Shown here piece by piece: positions 1 to 6,161 of a DNA stretch of 15,285 bases. A program made the translations under genes and the position numbers. The stretch is from contig JAGXGU010000033.1 of NCBI GenBank assembly GCA_024636575.1, positions 1-15,285 on the forward strand, given 5' to 3'. Under the pieces are notes generated by a model, which searched no databases, was not told the origin of the DNA, and was given only the letters and a program-made list of their open reading frames with translations. This DNA is from Altererythrobacter sp. GTDB lineage: Bacteria > Pseudomonadota > Alphaproteobacteria > Sphingomonadales > Sphingomonadaceae. How positions within the stretch are numbered: the stretch's first letter is position 1; each line of letters opens with the position of its first letter.

Positions 1-225
1 GAAAAACTCGGCGAATGGGATACCGAACTGATCGAACACTGGTTCCATTCCGTGGCGCAGGCCGCCGGGATCACGCTTCATGTCGAGCTGATTTACGGCA
101 AGAACAACCACCATATCTGCGAATCGATCTACAAGGGCTTTGCCCGGGCGATGCGCAGCGCGGTGGAGCTTGATCCGCGCAAAGGAAACGCGGTTCCGTC
201 CACCAAGGGCCAGTTGGGTGGCTGA
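1..225 (+). CDS. hisB: Imidazoleglycerol-phosphate dehydratase, C-terminal part (5' end outside window)
   Basis: Only the last 74 codons are present; the frame is open from base 1 to the TGA at 223-225. The enzyme dehydrates imidazole glycerol phosphate to imidazole acetol phosphate in cytoplasmic histidine synthesis. The fragment carries the hallmark of the family's second half: a His-rich metal-binding motif NNHHICESIYKGFARA (about residues 35-50 of the fragment) and the usual C-terminal ending STKGQLGG. The metal-binding role is known for the family; the motif is read directly here. The next gene, hisH, starts 8 bp before this stop, so the two are probably translationally coupled. It looks like the standalone dehydratase seen in alphaproteobacteria, but the 5' end that would exclude a HisB phosphatase fusion is not visible. 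Identification is secure. Confidence 0.95.
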   Translation, partial: EKLGEWDTELIEHWFHSVAQAAGITLHVELIYGKNNHHICESIYKGFARAMRSAVELDPRKGNAVPSTKGQLGG

Positions 226-847
226 GACAATTGCCCTGGTCGATTACGGCGCAGGCAATCTCCATTCCGTCCATAATGCGCTGAAAGCGGCGGGGGCAAA
301 CGGGGTGCAGGTGACCGCCGATCCGGCGGTGGTGCGCGCTGCCGACAGGATCGTGCTGCCGGGCGTTGGTTCGTTCGGGGCCTGTGCGAAAGGCTTGCGG
401 GCGATTGACGGCATGGTCGATGCGCTGGAGGAGCGGGTGCGCGGCGGCGGGGTGCCGTTCCTCGGGATCTGCGTGGGTATGCAATTGCTCGCGACGCGCG
501 GGCTGGAACATGGCGTGACCAAGGGGCTGGACTGGATTGCGGGCGAGGTTCGCAAGATCGAAGTGACTGATCCCAAGGTTAAAGTACCGCATATGGGCTG
601 GAACGATGTCGCGCTTTCGCTCCACAATCGGGACTCGACATTGTTAGAGGAAGGAGAGGCCTATTTCCTCCATTCCTATCATTTCGCGCCCGATGAGGCC
701 CATGACATTGCCGCGATGACCGACCATGGCGGCGGGCTGGTGGCGGCGGTCGCGCGGGACAATATCGTTGGTGTGCAGTTTCATCCCGAGAAGAGTCAGG
801 CTTTCGGTCTGGCGCTGCTCGGTAGATTTCTGGAGTGGCGCCCTTGA
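218..847 (+). CDS. hisH: Imidazole glycerol phosphate synthase, glutaminase subunit HisH
   Basis: This 209-residue class I glutamine amidotransferase hydrolyses glutamine and channels ammonia to HisF. The visible triad is Cys85 in the nucleophile elbow LGICVGMQLL, and His189 and Glu191 in VQFHPEKSQ. The oxyanion-strand motif LPGVGSFGAC is also present. The frame is open upstream to an ATG at 140, but that would add 26 residues unlike any HisH. The GTG at 218 gives the normal N-terminus (M-AETIALVDYGAGN), lies just before the hisB stop and has an AAGG about 10 bp upstream, so I chose it. The family length of about 200-215 residues fits. The next gene, hisA, begins 13 bp after the stop. Function is secure; the start is very likely. 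Confidence 0.96.
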   Translation: MAETIALVDYGAGNLHSVHNALKAAGANGVQVTADPAVVRAADRIVLPGVGSFGACAKGLRAIDGMVDALEERVRGGGVPFLGICVGMQLLATRGLEHGVTKGLDWIAGEVRKIEVTDPKVKVPHMGWNDVALSLHNRDSTLLEEGEAYFLHSYHFAPDEAHDIAAMTDHGGGLVAAVARDNIVGVQFHPEKSQAFGLALLGRFLEWRP

Positions 848-860
848 TTGGAAGTTTGGC

Positions 861-1589
861 ATGATAGTCTTTCCCGCAATCGACCTGAAACAGGGTCAGG
901 TCGTCCGTTTGGCCGAGGGCGATATGGACCGCGCCACCGTATATGGCGATGATCCCGCCGCGCAGGCGCTGCTGTTTGCCGAAGCGGGCGCGGAGCATCT
1001 CCACGTGGTCGATCTGGACGGATCGTTTGCGGGCCGGGCAGAAAACCGGGAGGCGGTCGAGGCAATCATCGAGGCATTCCCCGGCTATGTCCAATTGGGC
1101 GGCGGCATTCGCACACCGGAAGCAGTCGCGGGCTGGTTCGATCTCGGCGTGGCGCGGGTGGTGATGGGCACTGCCGCGTTGAAAGACCCGCAATTCGTCA
1201 AGGACATGGCCCGCGAATATCCCGGCGGCATCGTGGTTGCGGTGGACGCAAAAGACGGAATGGTCGCCACCGCTGGCTGGGCCGATGTGTCCGATGTGCC
1301 GGTAGTGGATATGGCCCGTCGGTTCGAGGATGCGGGCGTTGCCAGTCTGCTGTTCACCGACATCGGCCGGGACGGTATGCTGAAAGGCTGCAACATCGAC
1401 GCGACCGTGGAACTCGCGCGGCAGACCGACATGCCGGTAATCGCCAGCGGCGGGGTCAAGGGGCTGGACGATATTCACATGCTGTCGCTCCACGCGCGCG
1501 AGGGGATCGAGGGCGTGATTACCGGGCGGGCGCTTTATGACGGGCGGCTGGATCTGGCGGCAGCGCTGGCGATGGCGGCGCGGGCGTGA
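861..1589 (+). CDS. hisA: ProFAR isomerase HisA
   Basis: This 242-residue (beta/alpha)8-barrel isomerase converts ProFAR to PRFAR, the substrate of HisF-HisH. The two catalytic aspartates of the family are visible: Asp8 in FPAIDLKQG and Asp129 in VAVDAKDG. Phosphate-binding motifs are QLGGGIR, TDIGRDGML and ASGGV. The reading frame extends upstream into hisH, but the ATG at 861 gives the canonical start MIVFPAIDLKQG and has a GGAAG Shine-Dalgarno about 6 bp before it. The stop TGA overlaps the GTG start of the following small membrane protein in the tetranucleotide GTGA. Length and motif order are typical. The gene belongs to the his operon, and identification is secure. Confidence 0.97.
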   Translation: MIVFPAIDLKQGQVVRLAEGDMDRATVYGDDPAAQALLFAEAGAEHLHVVDLDGSFAGRAENREAVEAIIEAFPGYVQLGGGIRTPEAVAGWFDLGVARVVMGTAALKDPQFVKDMAREYPGGIVVAVDAKDGMVATAGWADVSDVPVVDMARRFEDAGVASLLFTDIGRDGMLKGCNIDATVELARQTDMPVIASGGVKGLDDIHMLSLHAREGIEGVITGRALYDGRLDLAAALAMAARA

Positions 1590-1804
1590 GCATCGCATTG
1601 CTTTTCATCGCGTTCGCCATTGTCGGTTACTATTCGACCGGCATCGACTTTTCCGCGCAACATCCTCGGAAACTCAATTTAAAGCCGTTCGGAATAGTAT
1701 CGGAGGATGAAAACCCCGTTGCTTATTGGGCTTTTGCGATTGGATTAGTGGGGGCTGATATTGGCCTACTGCTGGCGATAATTTGGTGGTTCGCGAGCCG
1801 ATGA
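1586..1804 (+). CDS. Small two-TM membrane protein of unknown function, embedded in the his operon
   Basis: This is a 72-residue protein I do not recognise. It has a hydrophobic segment at residues 2-19, a polar loop at about 20-45 containing HPRKLNLKPFG and an acidic SEDEN stretch, and a second hydrophobic segment at about 46-69 ending in WWFASR. A two-TM hairpin in the inner membrane is the natural reading. Its GTG start overlaps the hisA stop (GTGA) and its TGA overlaps the hisF ATG (ATGA), so it is wired into the operon at both ends. This makes a chance ORF unlikely. Codon use is visibly more AT-rich than in neighbouring genes (TTA, ATA and AGT codons appear), which may reflect weaker selection on a small protein or later insertion. 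No function can be assigned. Confidence 0.8.
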   Translation: MSIALLFIAFAIVGYYSTGIDFSAQHPRKLNLKPFGIVSEDENPVAYWAFAIGLVGADIGLLLAIIWWFASR

Positions 1805-2562
1805 CCGTCCGCATTCGCGTCATACCCTGTCTCGATGTGGCCGAGGGCCGTGTGGTCAAGGGCGTCAATTTCGTCGATCTCAAGGACGCTGGCGATCCGG
1901 TGGAACAGGCGCAAGCCTATGATGCGGCGGGCGCGGACGAGCTGTGTTTCCTCGACATTTCCGCCACCCATGAAGGGCGCGGCACTCTGCTCGATATCGT
2001 CCGGCGCACCGCGGAGGTGTGCTTCATGCCGTTCACCGTGGGCGGCGGGGTGCGCGCGGCGGAAGATGCGCGGGCGTTGCTGCTGGCGGGCGCAGACAAG
2101 GTCGCGGTCAACAGCGCAGCCGTTGCGCGGCCTGAAGTGGTGGCGGAAATTGCCGATAAGTTCGGCAGCCAATGCATCGTCGCCTCCATCGATGCCCGCA
2201 TGACAGCTTCGGGCCGTTGGGAAATTTTCACCCATGGCGGCAGGCAGGCGACCGGGATCGACGCGCTCGACCATGCGATCAAATTGGCCGGCCTGGGCGC
2301 AGGAGAATTGCTGGTAACTTCTATGGACGGGGACGGTACGAAGGCGGGTTACGATCTCGAACTGACCCGCACCATCGCCGATGCAGTGTCCGTGCCGGTG
2401 GTGGCCAGCGGCGGGGTCGGCACGCTCGATCATCTGGTCGAAGGGGTCACCAAGGGCCATGCGAGCGCAGTGCTGGCGGCGTCCATCTTCCACTTCGGAA
2501 CTTACACCATTGCCGAGGCGCATGCCGCCTTGCGCACCGCTGGATTGCCTGCTCGCGAATAG
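1801..2562 (+). CDS. hisF: Imidazole glycerol phosphate synthase, cyclase subunit HisF
   Basis: This 253-residue (beta/alpha)8-barrel cyclase combines PRFAR with ammonia from HisH to give IGP and AICAR. The catalytic aspartates are visible: Asp12 in RVIPCLDVAEGRVVKG and Asp131 in VASIDARM. Barrel phosphate-binding motifs TVGGGVR, TSMDGDGTK and ASGGVGT are intact. The ATG at 1801 gives the expected N-terminus and overlaps the preceding stop (ATGA); an in-frame GTG at 1783 would only add six residues. The length is typical of the family. With HisH encoded upstream, both subunits of the heterodimer are here, separated by hisA and the small membrane protein. Identification is secure. Confidence 0.97.
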   Translation: MTVRIRVIPCLDVAEGRVVKGVNFVDLKDAGDPVEQAQAYDAAGADELCFLDISATHEGRGTLLDIVRRTAEVCFMPFTVGGGVRAAEDARALLLAGADKVAVNSAAVARPEVVAEIADKFGSQCIVASIDARMTASGRWEIFTHGGRQATGIDALDHAIKLAGLGAGELLVTSMDGDGTKAGYDLELTRTIADAVSVPVVASGGVGTLDHLVEGVTKGHASAVLAASIFHFGTYTIAEAHAALRTAGLPARE

Positions 2563-2580
2563 GCGGGATTCGCGATCGGA

Positions 2581-2610
2581 GCGGTCCCGATGAGGGACGC
2601 CGGTTTCTTC
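2581..2610 (+). terminator. Weak hairpin after hisF, possible attenuator or partial terminator
   Basis: GTCCC (2584-2588) and GGGAC (2594-2598) form a 5-bp stem with loop GATGA. A bulged extension by GC pairs is possible (2581-2582 with 2599-2600). CGGTTTCTTC follows, which is only moderately T-rich. It sits in the 86-bp gap between hisF and the mini-protein and could lower read-through to hisE. The stem is seen; the function is a guess. Confidence 0.3.
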
Positions 2611-2648
2611 GCAGTTGCGGAACGAGGGCACAGGGTTGACCCGGCTGC

Positions 2649-2846
2649 ATGGCTTTACGTTTCCTGATTCTTTCGCTTCTGTTTGTTGCTGCCCCTGTTG
2701 GCGCGGCCGATGGCATCCAGATTCCGGAGCCAAGCAATATGGCGCTGATGGCGCTCGGGCTCGCCGGTTTGGTGGTCGGCCGCCACGCAGCGCGGTCGAA
2801 GCGGCCGAAAGACGATACCGTCCGCAAAACCCGTTCCAGAGATTGA
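2649..2846 (+). CDS. Mini-protein made of a signal peptide and a PEP-CTERM-like sorting segment
   Basis: This 65-residue protein has an N-terminal hydrophobic signal-like segment (residues 5-17, with likely cleavage around Ala19-Ala20). Only about five residues later comes a PEP-CTERM-type tail: the motif IPEPSN with Pro-Glu-Pro at 26-28, a hydrophobic stretch at 31-44 (MALMALGLAGLVVG), then a basic cluster starting at Arg45 (RHAARSKRPK). The tripartite motif-TM-basic arrangement is the known exosortase/PEP-CTERM signal, except that here about 20 charged residues follow the basic patch and there is practically no cargo domain. It lies in a 315-bp gap between hisF and hisE on the same strand, 31 bp before hisE. 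The Shine-Dalgarno is weak (AGGG about 13 bp upstream). Very short PEP-CTERM proteins are known in sphingomonads; no function is known to me. It could instead be a simple two-TM hairpin. Confidence 0.7.
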   Translation: MALRFLILSLLFVAAPVGAADGIQIPEPSNMALMALGLAGLVVGRHAARSKRPKDDTVRKTRSRD

Positions 2847-2877
2847 CCCCGCTTCGCAGGCAATCCATGACAGCGCC

Positions 2878-3210
2878 ATGGACACGTACTCCCGTCTCGA
2901 AACCTTGGCCCGCCTGGAAGACACCGTAACCCAGCGCCTCGCCGCCGATCCCGGCAGCAGTTATGTCGCGCAATTGCATGCGCGCGGATTGCCCGTAATC
3001 GCCCGTAAATTGGGCGAAGAAGCGGTCGAGACCGTGATCGCCGCCCTATCTGGGACGCGCGAAGAACTGGTTGGGGAAGCGGCCGATGTGTTGTTCCACC
3101 TGACCGTATTACTGGCGGAAAAAGGTGTGCCCCTGTCCGATGTAATGGCCGAGCTGGACCGGCGCGAAGGCACATCCGGCCTCGATGAAAAAGCTGCCCG
3201 CACCACCTAG
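2878..3210 (+). CDS. hisE: Phosphoribosyl-ATP pyrophosphohydrolase
   Basis: This 110-residue all-alpha MazG-like hydrolase converts phosphoribosyl-ATP to phosphoribosyl-AMP, the second step of histidine synthesis. The metal-binding acidic motif of the fold is visible as KLGEEAVETVIAAL (Glu residues about 47-51), followed by EELVGEAADVLFHLTVLL with Glu and Asp of the second metal helix. It is a standalone HisE with no HisI domain attached, as usual in alphaproteobacteria. The ATG at 2878 gives a typical start (MDTYSRLETLARLEDTV). The HIT-family gene follows 10 bp after the stop, consistent with co-transcription. Identification is secure; the exact start is likely. Confidence 0.94.
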   Translation: MDTYSRLETLARLEDTVTQRLAADPGSSYVAQLHARGLPVIARKLGEEAVETVIAALSGTREELVGEAADVLFHLTVLLAEKGVPLSDVMAELDRREGTSGLDEKAARTT

Positions 3211-3220
3211 GGAATTCTCC

Positions 3221-3601
3221 ATGCCGATCGATGCCACCCAGCCGTATGACGATGACAATATCTTCGCCAGGATTCTGCGCGGGGAAATCCCCTCGACGAA
3301 AATCTACGAGGATGAGTGGGCCTATGCCTTTCCCGACATCAGCCCGCAGGCGAAATTGCATGTGCTGGTCATCCCCAAGGGGCGCTATGTCAGCTGGGAC
3401 GATTTTTCCGCTAACGCCCCTGAGGAAGAAATCGCCGGTTTTATCCGTGCTGTAGGGCATGTGGCGCGGACCCATGGTCTGGTCGAAGCTGGTTACCGGC
3501 TGCTCGCCAATGTTGGTCCGCATGCGGGGCAGGAAGTGGCCCATCTGCATATCCACCTGTTTGGGGGCGAACCGCTCGGTCCGATGCTGGCACGACGGTA
3601 A
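3221..3601 (+). CDS. HIT-family (HINT-like) nucleotide phosphoramidase/hydrolase
   Basis: This 126-residue histidine-triad protein carries the signature HLHIHLFGG, with His108, His110 and His112 forming the triad. The family hydrolyses AMP-lysine-like phosphoramidates or related nucleotides in the cytoplasm; the actual substrate here is unknown. The conserved core includes IFARILRGEIPSTKIYED, then HVLVIPKGRY and ANVGPHAGQEV, all typical of HINT-type proteins. An in-frame ATG at 3185 inside hisE would add 12 residues. I chose 3221 because AGGGA (3209-3213) lies 7 bp upstream and the product then matches the normal family length. It sits 10 bp after hisE, an arrangement I recall from other alphaproteobacterial his operons. 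Family assignment is secure; the physiological role is open. Confidence 0.92.
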   Translation: MPIDATQPYDDDNIFARILRGEIPSTKIYEDEWAYAFPDISPQAKLHVLVIPKGRYVSWDDFSANAPEEEIAGFIRAVGHVARTHGLVEAGYRLLANVGPHAGQEVAHLHIHLFGGEPLGPMLARR

Positions 3602-3707
3602 AACTGGCACGTCTGTCCTGCCTCAGCGGCAGTCTGACGAAACCAGGCCGTAAAAGGCATGAATTTGTTGCCGAGCGAGTCCCGCTTACGCTACAGCCCG
3701 ACCGCCT
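3602..3707 (+). promoter_or_regulatory. Gap between his operon and tol-pal cluster; possible promoter for ybgC-tol-pal
   Basis: This 106-bp gap separates the HIT gene from ybgC. It holds a short hairpin (CTGCC 3618-3622 with GGCAG 3628-3632) without a T-tract, and a possible sigma70-like pair, TTGTTG at 3665-3670 and ACGCTA at 3688-3693 with 17-bp spacing. The -10 match is poor. A promoter for the tol-pal operon is expected somewhere here, but the sequence alone does not fix it. Confidence 0.3.
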
Positions 3708-4166
3708 ATGGATACGCCCCTTTCCCCGCATGACGGCCGCTTTGACGGGCCGGTCCATCACTTCGCGCTGCGGGTGTATTACGAAGACACCGATCTGTCG
3801 GGCATAGTCTACCACGCCAATTACCTGCGCTGGTTCGAGCGCGCCCGGTCCGATATGCTGCGGGTGCTGAATATTGACCAGCGCGCCGCGATCGAGGCGG
3901 GGCAGGGCGCCTATGCGGTAGCCGATTTACAGATCCGCTATGTTCGCCCTGCCAAGCTGGACGATGATGTGCTGATCGAAAGCAGTTGCACCCAATTGCG
4001 CGCGGCCTCTGTCAGAATGCACCAGCGCGCGTTTCGCGGGTCCGAATTGCTGGCCGAGGCGCATTTGCGGATCGGCTTCGTCAGCCCCGATGGTAAACCC
4101 TGCCGCCAACCGCAAATTTGGCGCGATGCCTTTTCCCAAATCCTTGTTCCGGAACAATCTGCATGA
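3708..4166 (+). CDS. ybgC: Acyl-CoA thioesterase YbgC (tol-pal associated, hotdog fold)
   Basis: This is a 152-residue single hotdog-domain thioesterase. The YbgC signature VYYEDTDLSGIVYHANY is at residues 23-39, followed by LRWFERARSDML. By alignment with E. coli YbgC, Asp29 corresponds to the catalytic Asp18. The family hydrolyses short or acyl-CoA/ACP thioesters near the inner membrane; the substrate in this organism is unknown. The ATG at 3708 is the first start giving a normal length. Its stop overlaps the tolQ start (ATGA at 4163-4166), the usual first position in tol-pal operons. Family assignment is very firm. Confidence 0.95.
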   Translation: MDTPLSPHDGRFDGPVHHFALRVYYEDTDLSGIVYHANYLRWFERARSDMLRVLNIDQRAAIEAGQGAYAVADLQIRYVRPAKLDDDVLIESSCTQLRAASVRMHQRAFRGSELLAEAHLRIGFVSPDGKPCRQPQIWRDAFSQILVPEQSA

Positions 4167-4876
4167 CCATTCTTTCCCTGCTGGCTGCCGCCCCCGTATT
4201 GGGCGGCGCGCCGGATCATCTCGATCCGGTCAAACTGTTTCTCGATGCCGATATCGTGGTGCAATTGGTGATGGCCGGGCTGCTGCTCGCCAGCGTGTGG
4301 GTGTGGACGATTATCGTTTCCTTCAGCTTCCGTCTCGCCGCGGTGAAGCGGCGCTGCGGCCGGTTCGAGGATGAATTCTGGCGCGCCAATGATTTCGATG
4401 TCTTCATGAAGGAAACCGGGCGGCAGGATATTCCCTCGGCGCGGATTGCGGCAGCGGCGATGGCCGAATGGCGCAGCTCCGCCCGAATCAAGACGATCGA
4501 CCGCGACGGCACGCGCCAGCGGCTGGCCGGGGCGATGGAAAGCCAGGTCGCGCAGGAAGCGGACACTCTGGCGGAACGGCTGAATTTCCTCGCGACTGTC
4601 GGTTCGGTCGCGCCGTTCGTGGGCCTGTTCGGTACCGTGTGGGGGATCATGAACAGCTTCTTCCAGATTGGCGCGCAGCAGAACAGCTCGCTCGCGGTGG
4701 TTGCACCGGGTATTTCCGAAGCGCTGTTTGCCACTGCGATCGGCCTGTTCGCGGCCATTCCGGCAGTCATTGCCTATAACCGGTTCAGCCACGGGGTGAA
4801 TTCTCTGGAATCGAAACTGCAACGCTTTGCCGACCGGTTCCACGCCAGCCTCAGTCGAGAGCTGGAGCGCGGCTGA
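4163..4876 (+). CDS. tolQ: Tol-Pal motor protein TolQ
   Basis: This 237-residue inner-membrane protein of the MotA/TolQ/ExbB family forms, with TolR, the proton-driven stator that energises TolA. Predicted TM segments are at 31-54, 141-166 and 177-206, with a large cytoplasmic loop between the first two. Conserved threonines facing the proton path in the family are visible as Thr145 (ATVGSVAPFVGLFGT) and Thr191 (LFATAIGLFAAIP). The frame is open upstream to 4118 inside ybgC, but the ATG at 4163 overlaps the ybgC stop, follows GGAAC and gives the usual length. The stop and the tolR start share one base (TGATG). ExbB is the main alternative, and the tolR-tolA-tolB-pal context excludes it. Confidence 0.97.
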   Translation: MTILSLLAAAPVLGGAPDHLDPVKLFLDADIVVQLVMAGLLLASVWVWTIIVSFSFRLAAVKRRCGRFEDEFWRANDFDVFMKETGRQDIPSARIAAAAMAEWRSSARIKTIDRDGTRQRLAGAMESQVAQEADTLAERLNFLATVGSVAPFVGLFGTVWGIMNSFFQIGAQQNSSLAVVAPGISEALFATAIGLFAAIPAVIAYNRFSHGVNSLESKLQRFADRFHASLSRELERG

Positions 4877-5328
4877 TGGCGATGGGGTTGGCCAATAACA
4901 GCAGGCGCGGCAGCAGGCGTGGTTCGCGGCGTGCGCCGATGGCGGATATCAACGTCACGCCCTTTGTCGATGTGATGCTGGTGCTGCTGATTATCTTCAT
5001 GGTCACTGCGCCGTTGCTGGCCGCTGGGGTCCCGATCGATCTGCCGGAAAGCCGCGCCAACGCGCTGGCGCCGGAAGAAGATCCAGTGACCCTCAGTATC
5101 GACGGCGACGGGTTCATCTATTTCGGTGATGATCGGCTCGCGGCGGGCGAATTGCCCGAACGGCTCGCCAATATCCGGCCCCGCTCAGATGGCGCGCTGC
5201 CACAAGTGACCTTGCGCGCGGATCAGGCACTCCAATACGGCCGGGTGATGGCCGTCATGGGCGAATTGAACCGGGCAGGCTTCAACTCAATATCGCTGGT
5301 CACCAGCGGTTCAGATTCCTCGCCATAA
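4876..5328 (+). CDS. tolR: Tol-Pal motor protein TolR
   Basis: This 150-residue ExbD/TolR-family protein has a short cytoplasmic N-terminus, one TM helix at about 26-50 and a periplasmic domain. The proton-carrying aspartate of the family is Asp32 in DINVTPFVDVMLVLLIIFM. The N-terminus carries a very basic repeat-like stretch RRGSRRGSRRAP (residues 10-21), which probably favours cytoplasmic retention by the positive-inside rule. The C-terminal part (VTLRADQALQYGRVMAVMG and ISLVTSG) is the typical periplasmic fold. The ATG overlaps the tolQ stop by one base. tolA follows after 11 bp. Identification is secure from the motif and position. Confidence 0.97.
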   Translation: MAMGLANNSRRGSRRGSRRAPMADINVTPFVDVMLVLLIIFMVTAPLLAAGVPIDLPESRANALAPEEDPVTLSIDGDGFIYFGDDRLAAGELPERLANIRPRSDGALPQVTLRADQALQYGRVMAVMGELNRAGFNSISLVTSGSDSSP

Positions 5329-5339
5329 TCGGTCAGACT

Positions 5340-6161
5340 ATGGCGCTTGCTGCACTCCGCACTGATGAACGTGTCGGCCTCGGGGTCGCGGTGTTGCTGC
5401 ACGTTGCGCTCGTCGCGGTTCTGGTGCTGCAGCCGGGCAAGGACGAGGTGCCGCCATTGCCCGAGCGGATGACTGTCAGCCTTGCCACCGACGTGAGTCT
5501 TGCTTCGACCGCGCCCGATCCGGTGGCGGAAAGCCGCGCCTCGATCGCCCCGACACTGTCGGACGAACCGGAAATGACGCCGCCGGTCGAGCAGGCCCAG
5601 CCCGAACCCATCCCCGCGCCAAGGCCGGTGGCGACCACGCCGCCGCCGCGCCCCGTACCGGCCAAGGCCGACGTCCAACCTCGCGCAAAGGCCACGCCCG
5701 AACCGCCGCGCCGCCGCCCTGATCGCCCGGCCGCTACCCCTGCCGCGAAACCTGCGGGTGGTAGCCGTATCGGGGCGGATTTCCTGCCTGGGGCTGGTGC
5801 CAGCACGAACACCAGCGAAATGCGCGTGCCCGCCTCGCAAATCGGGGCAAGCGCCAAGGCATCGCTTGCCCAGGCCATCGCAAGACAGTTGCGGCCCCAC
5901 TGGAGCGCCCCGCAAGGCGTCGATGCGGACCAATTGGTGACTGTGTTGTCGTTCGAGCTGAATGCCGATGGCAGTCTGGCAGGGCGCCCGCGGGTGGTCA
6001 GCCAGTCGGGCGAGACGAATTCCAACGCTCCGCAGAAGGATTTACACGCAGAACGTGCTATACGGGCGGTTCAACTTGCCGCGCCCTTCGATCTTCCGCC
6101 TGAATATTACGAGGCGTGGAAACGCGTCACCTCTTTCCGGTTCGACAGGAACTTTAATTGA
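5340..6161 (+). CDS. tolA: TolA: membrane anchor, Pro-rich spacer, TonB-like C-terminal domain
   Basis: This 273-residue periplasm-spanning link connects the TolQR motor to Pal and TolB. One N-terminal TM helix (about residues 12-31) contains His21, likely the equivalent of the functional TM histidine of E. coli TolA (SHLS motif), though the first Ser of that motif is not conserved. The middle (about 65-145) is rich in Pro, Ala and Arg (TPPPRPVPAK, PEPPRRRPDRP) instead of the long Ala-rich helix of enterobacteria. The C-terminal domain from about residue 165 to the end resembles TonB/TolA domain III (LNADGSLAGRPRVVSQSG). The stop shares one base with the tolB start (TGATG). Primary sequence of TolA is poorly conserved, so the assignment leans partly on position. 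Confidence 0.9.
   Translation: MALAALRTDERVGLGVAVLLHVALVAVLVLQPGKDEVPPLPERMTVSLATDVSLASTAPDPVAESRASIAPTLSDEPEMTPPVEQAQPEPIPAPRPVATTPPPRPVPAKADVQPRAKATPEPPRRRPDRPAATPAAKPAGGSRIGADFLPGAGASTNTSEMRVPASQIGASAKASLAQAIARQLRPHWSAPQGVDADQLVTVLSFELNADGSLAGRPRVVSQSGETNSNAPQKDLHAERAIRAVQLAAPFDLPPEYYEAWKRVTSFRFDRNFN

Noticed and set aside
140..217. Longer hisH start at the ATG at 140
   Set aside because: The extra 26 residues are encoded within hisB in another frame and match no HisH N-terminus; the GTG at 218 gives the standard start.
579..3610. Long open frames on the minus strand opposite the his genes (up to about 400 codons)
   Set aside because: They lie antisense to genes with intact catalytic motifs, have Arg/His/Pro-rich low-information translations and match the known effect of GC-rich codon bias on the opposite strand.
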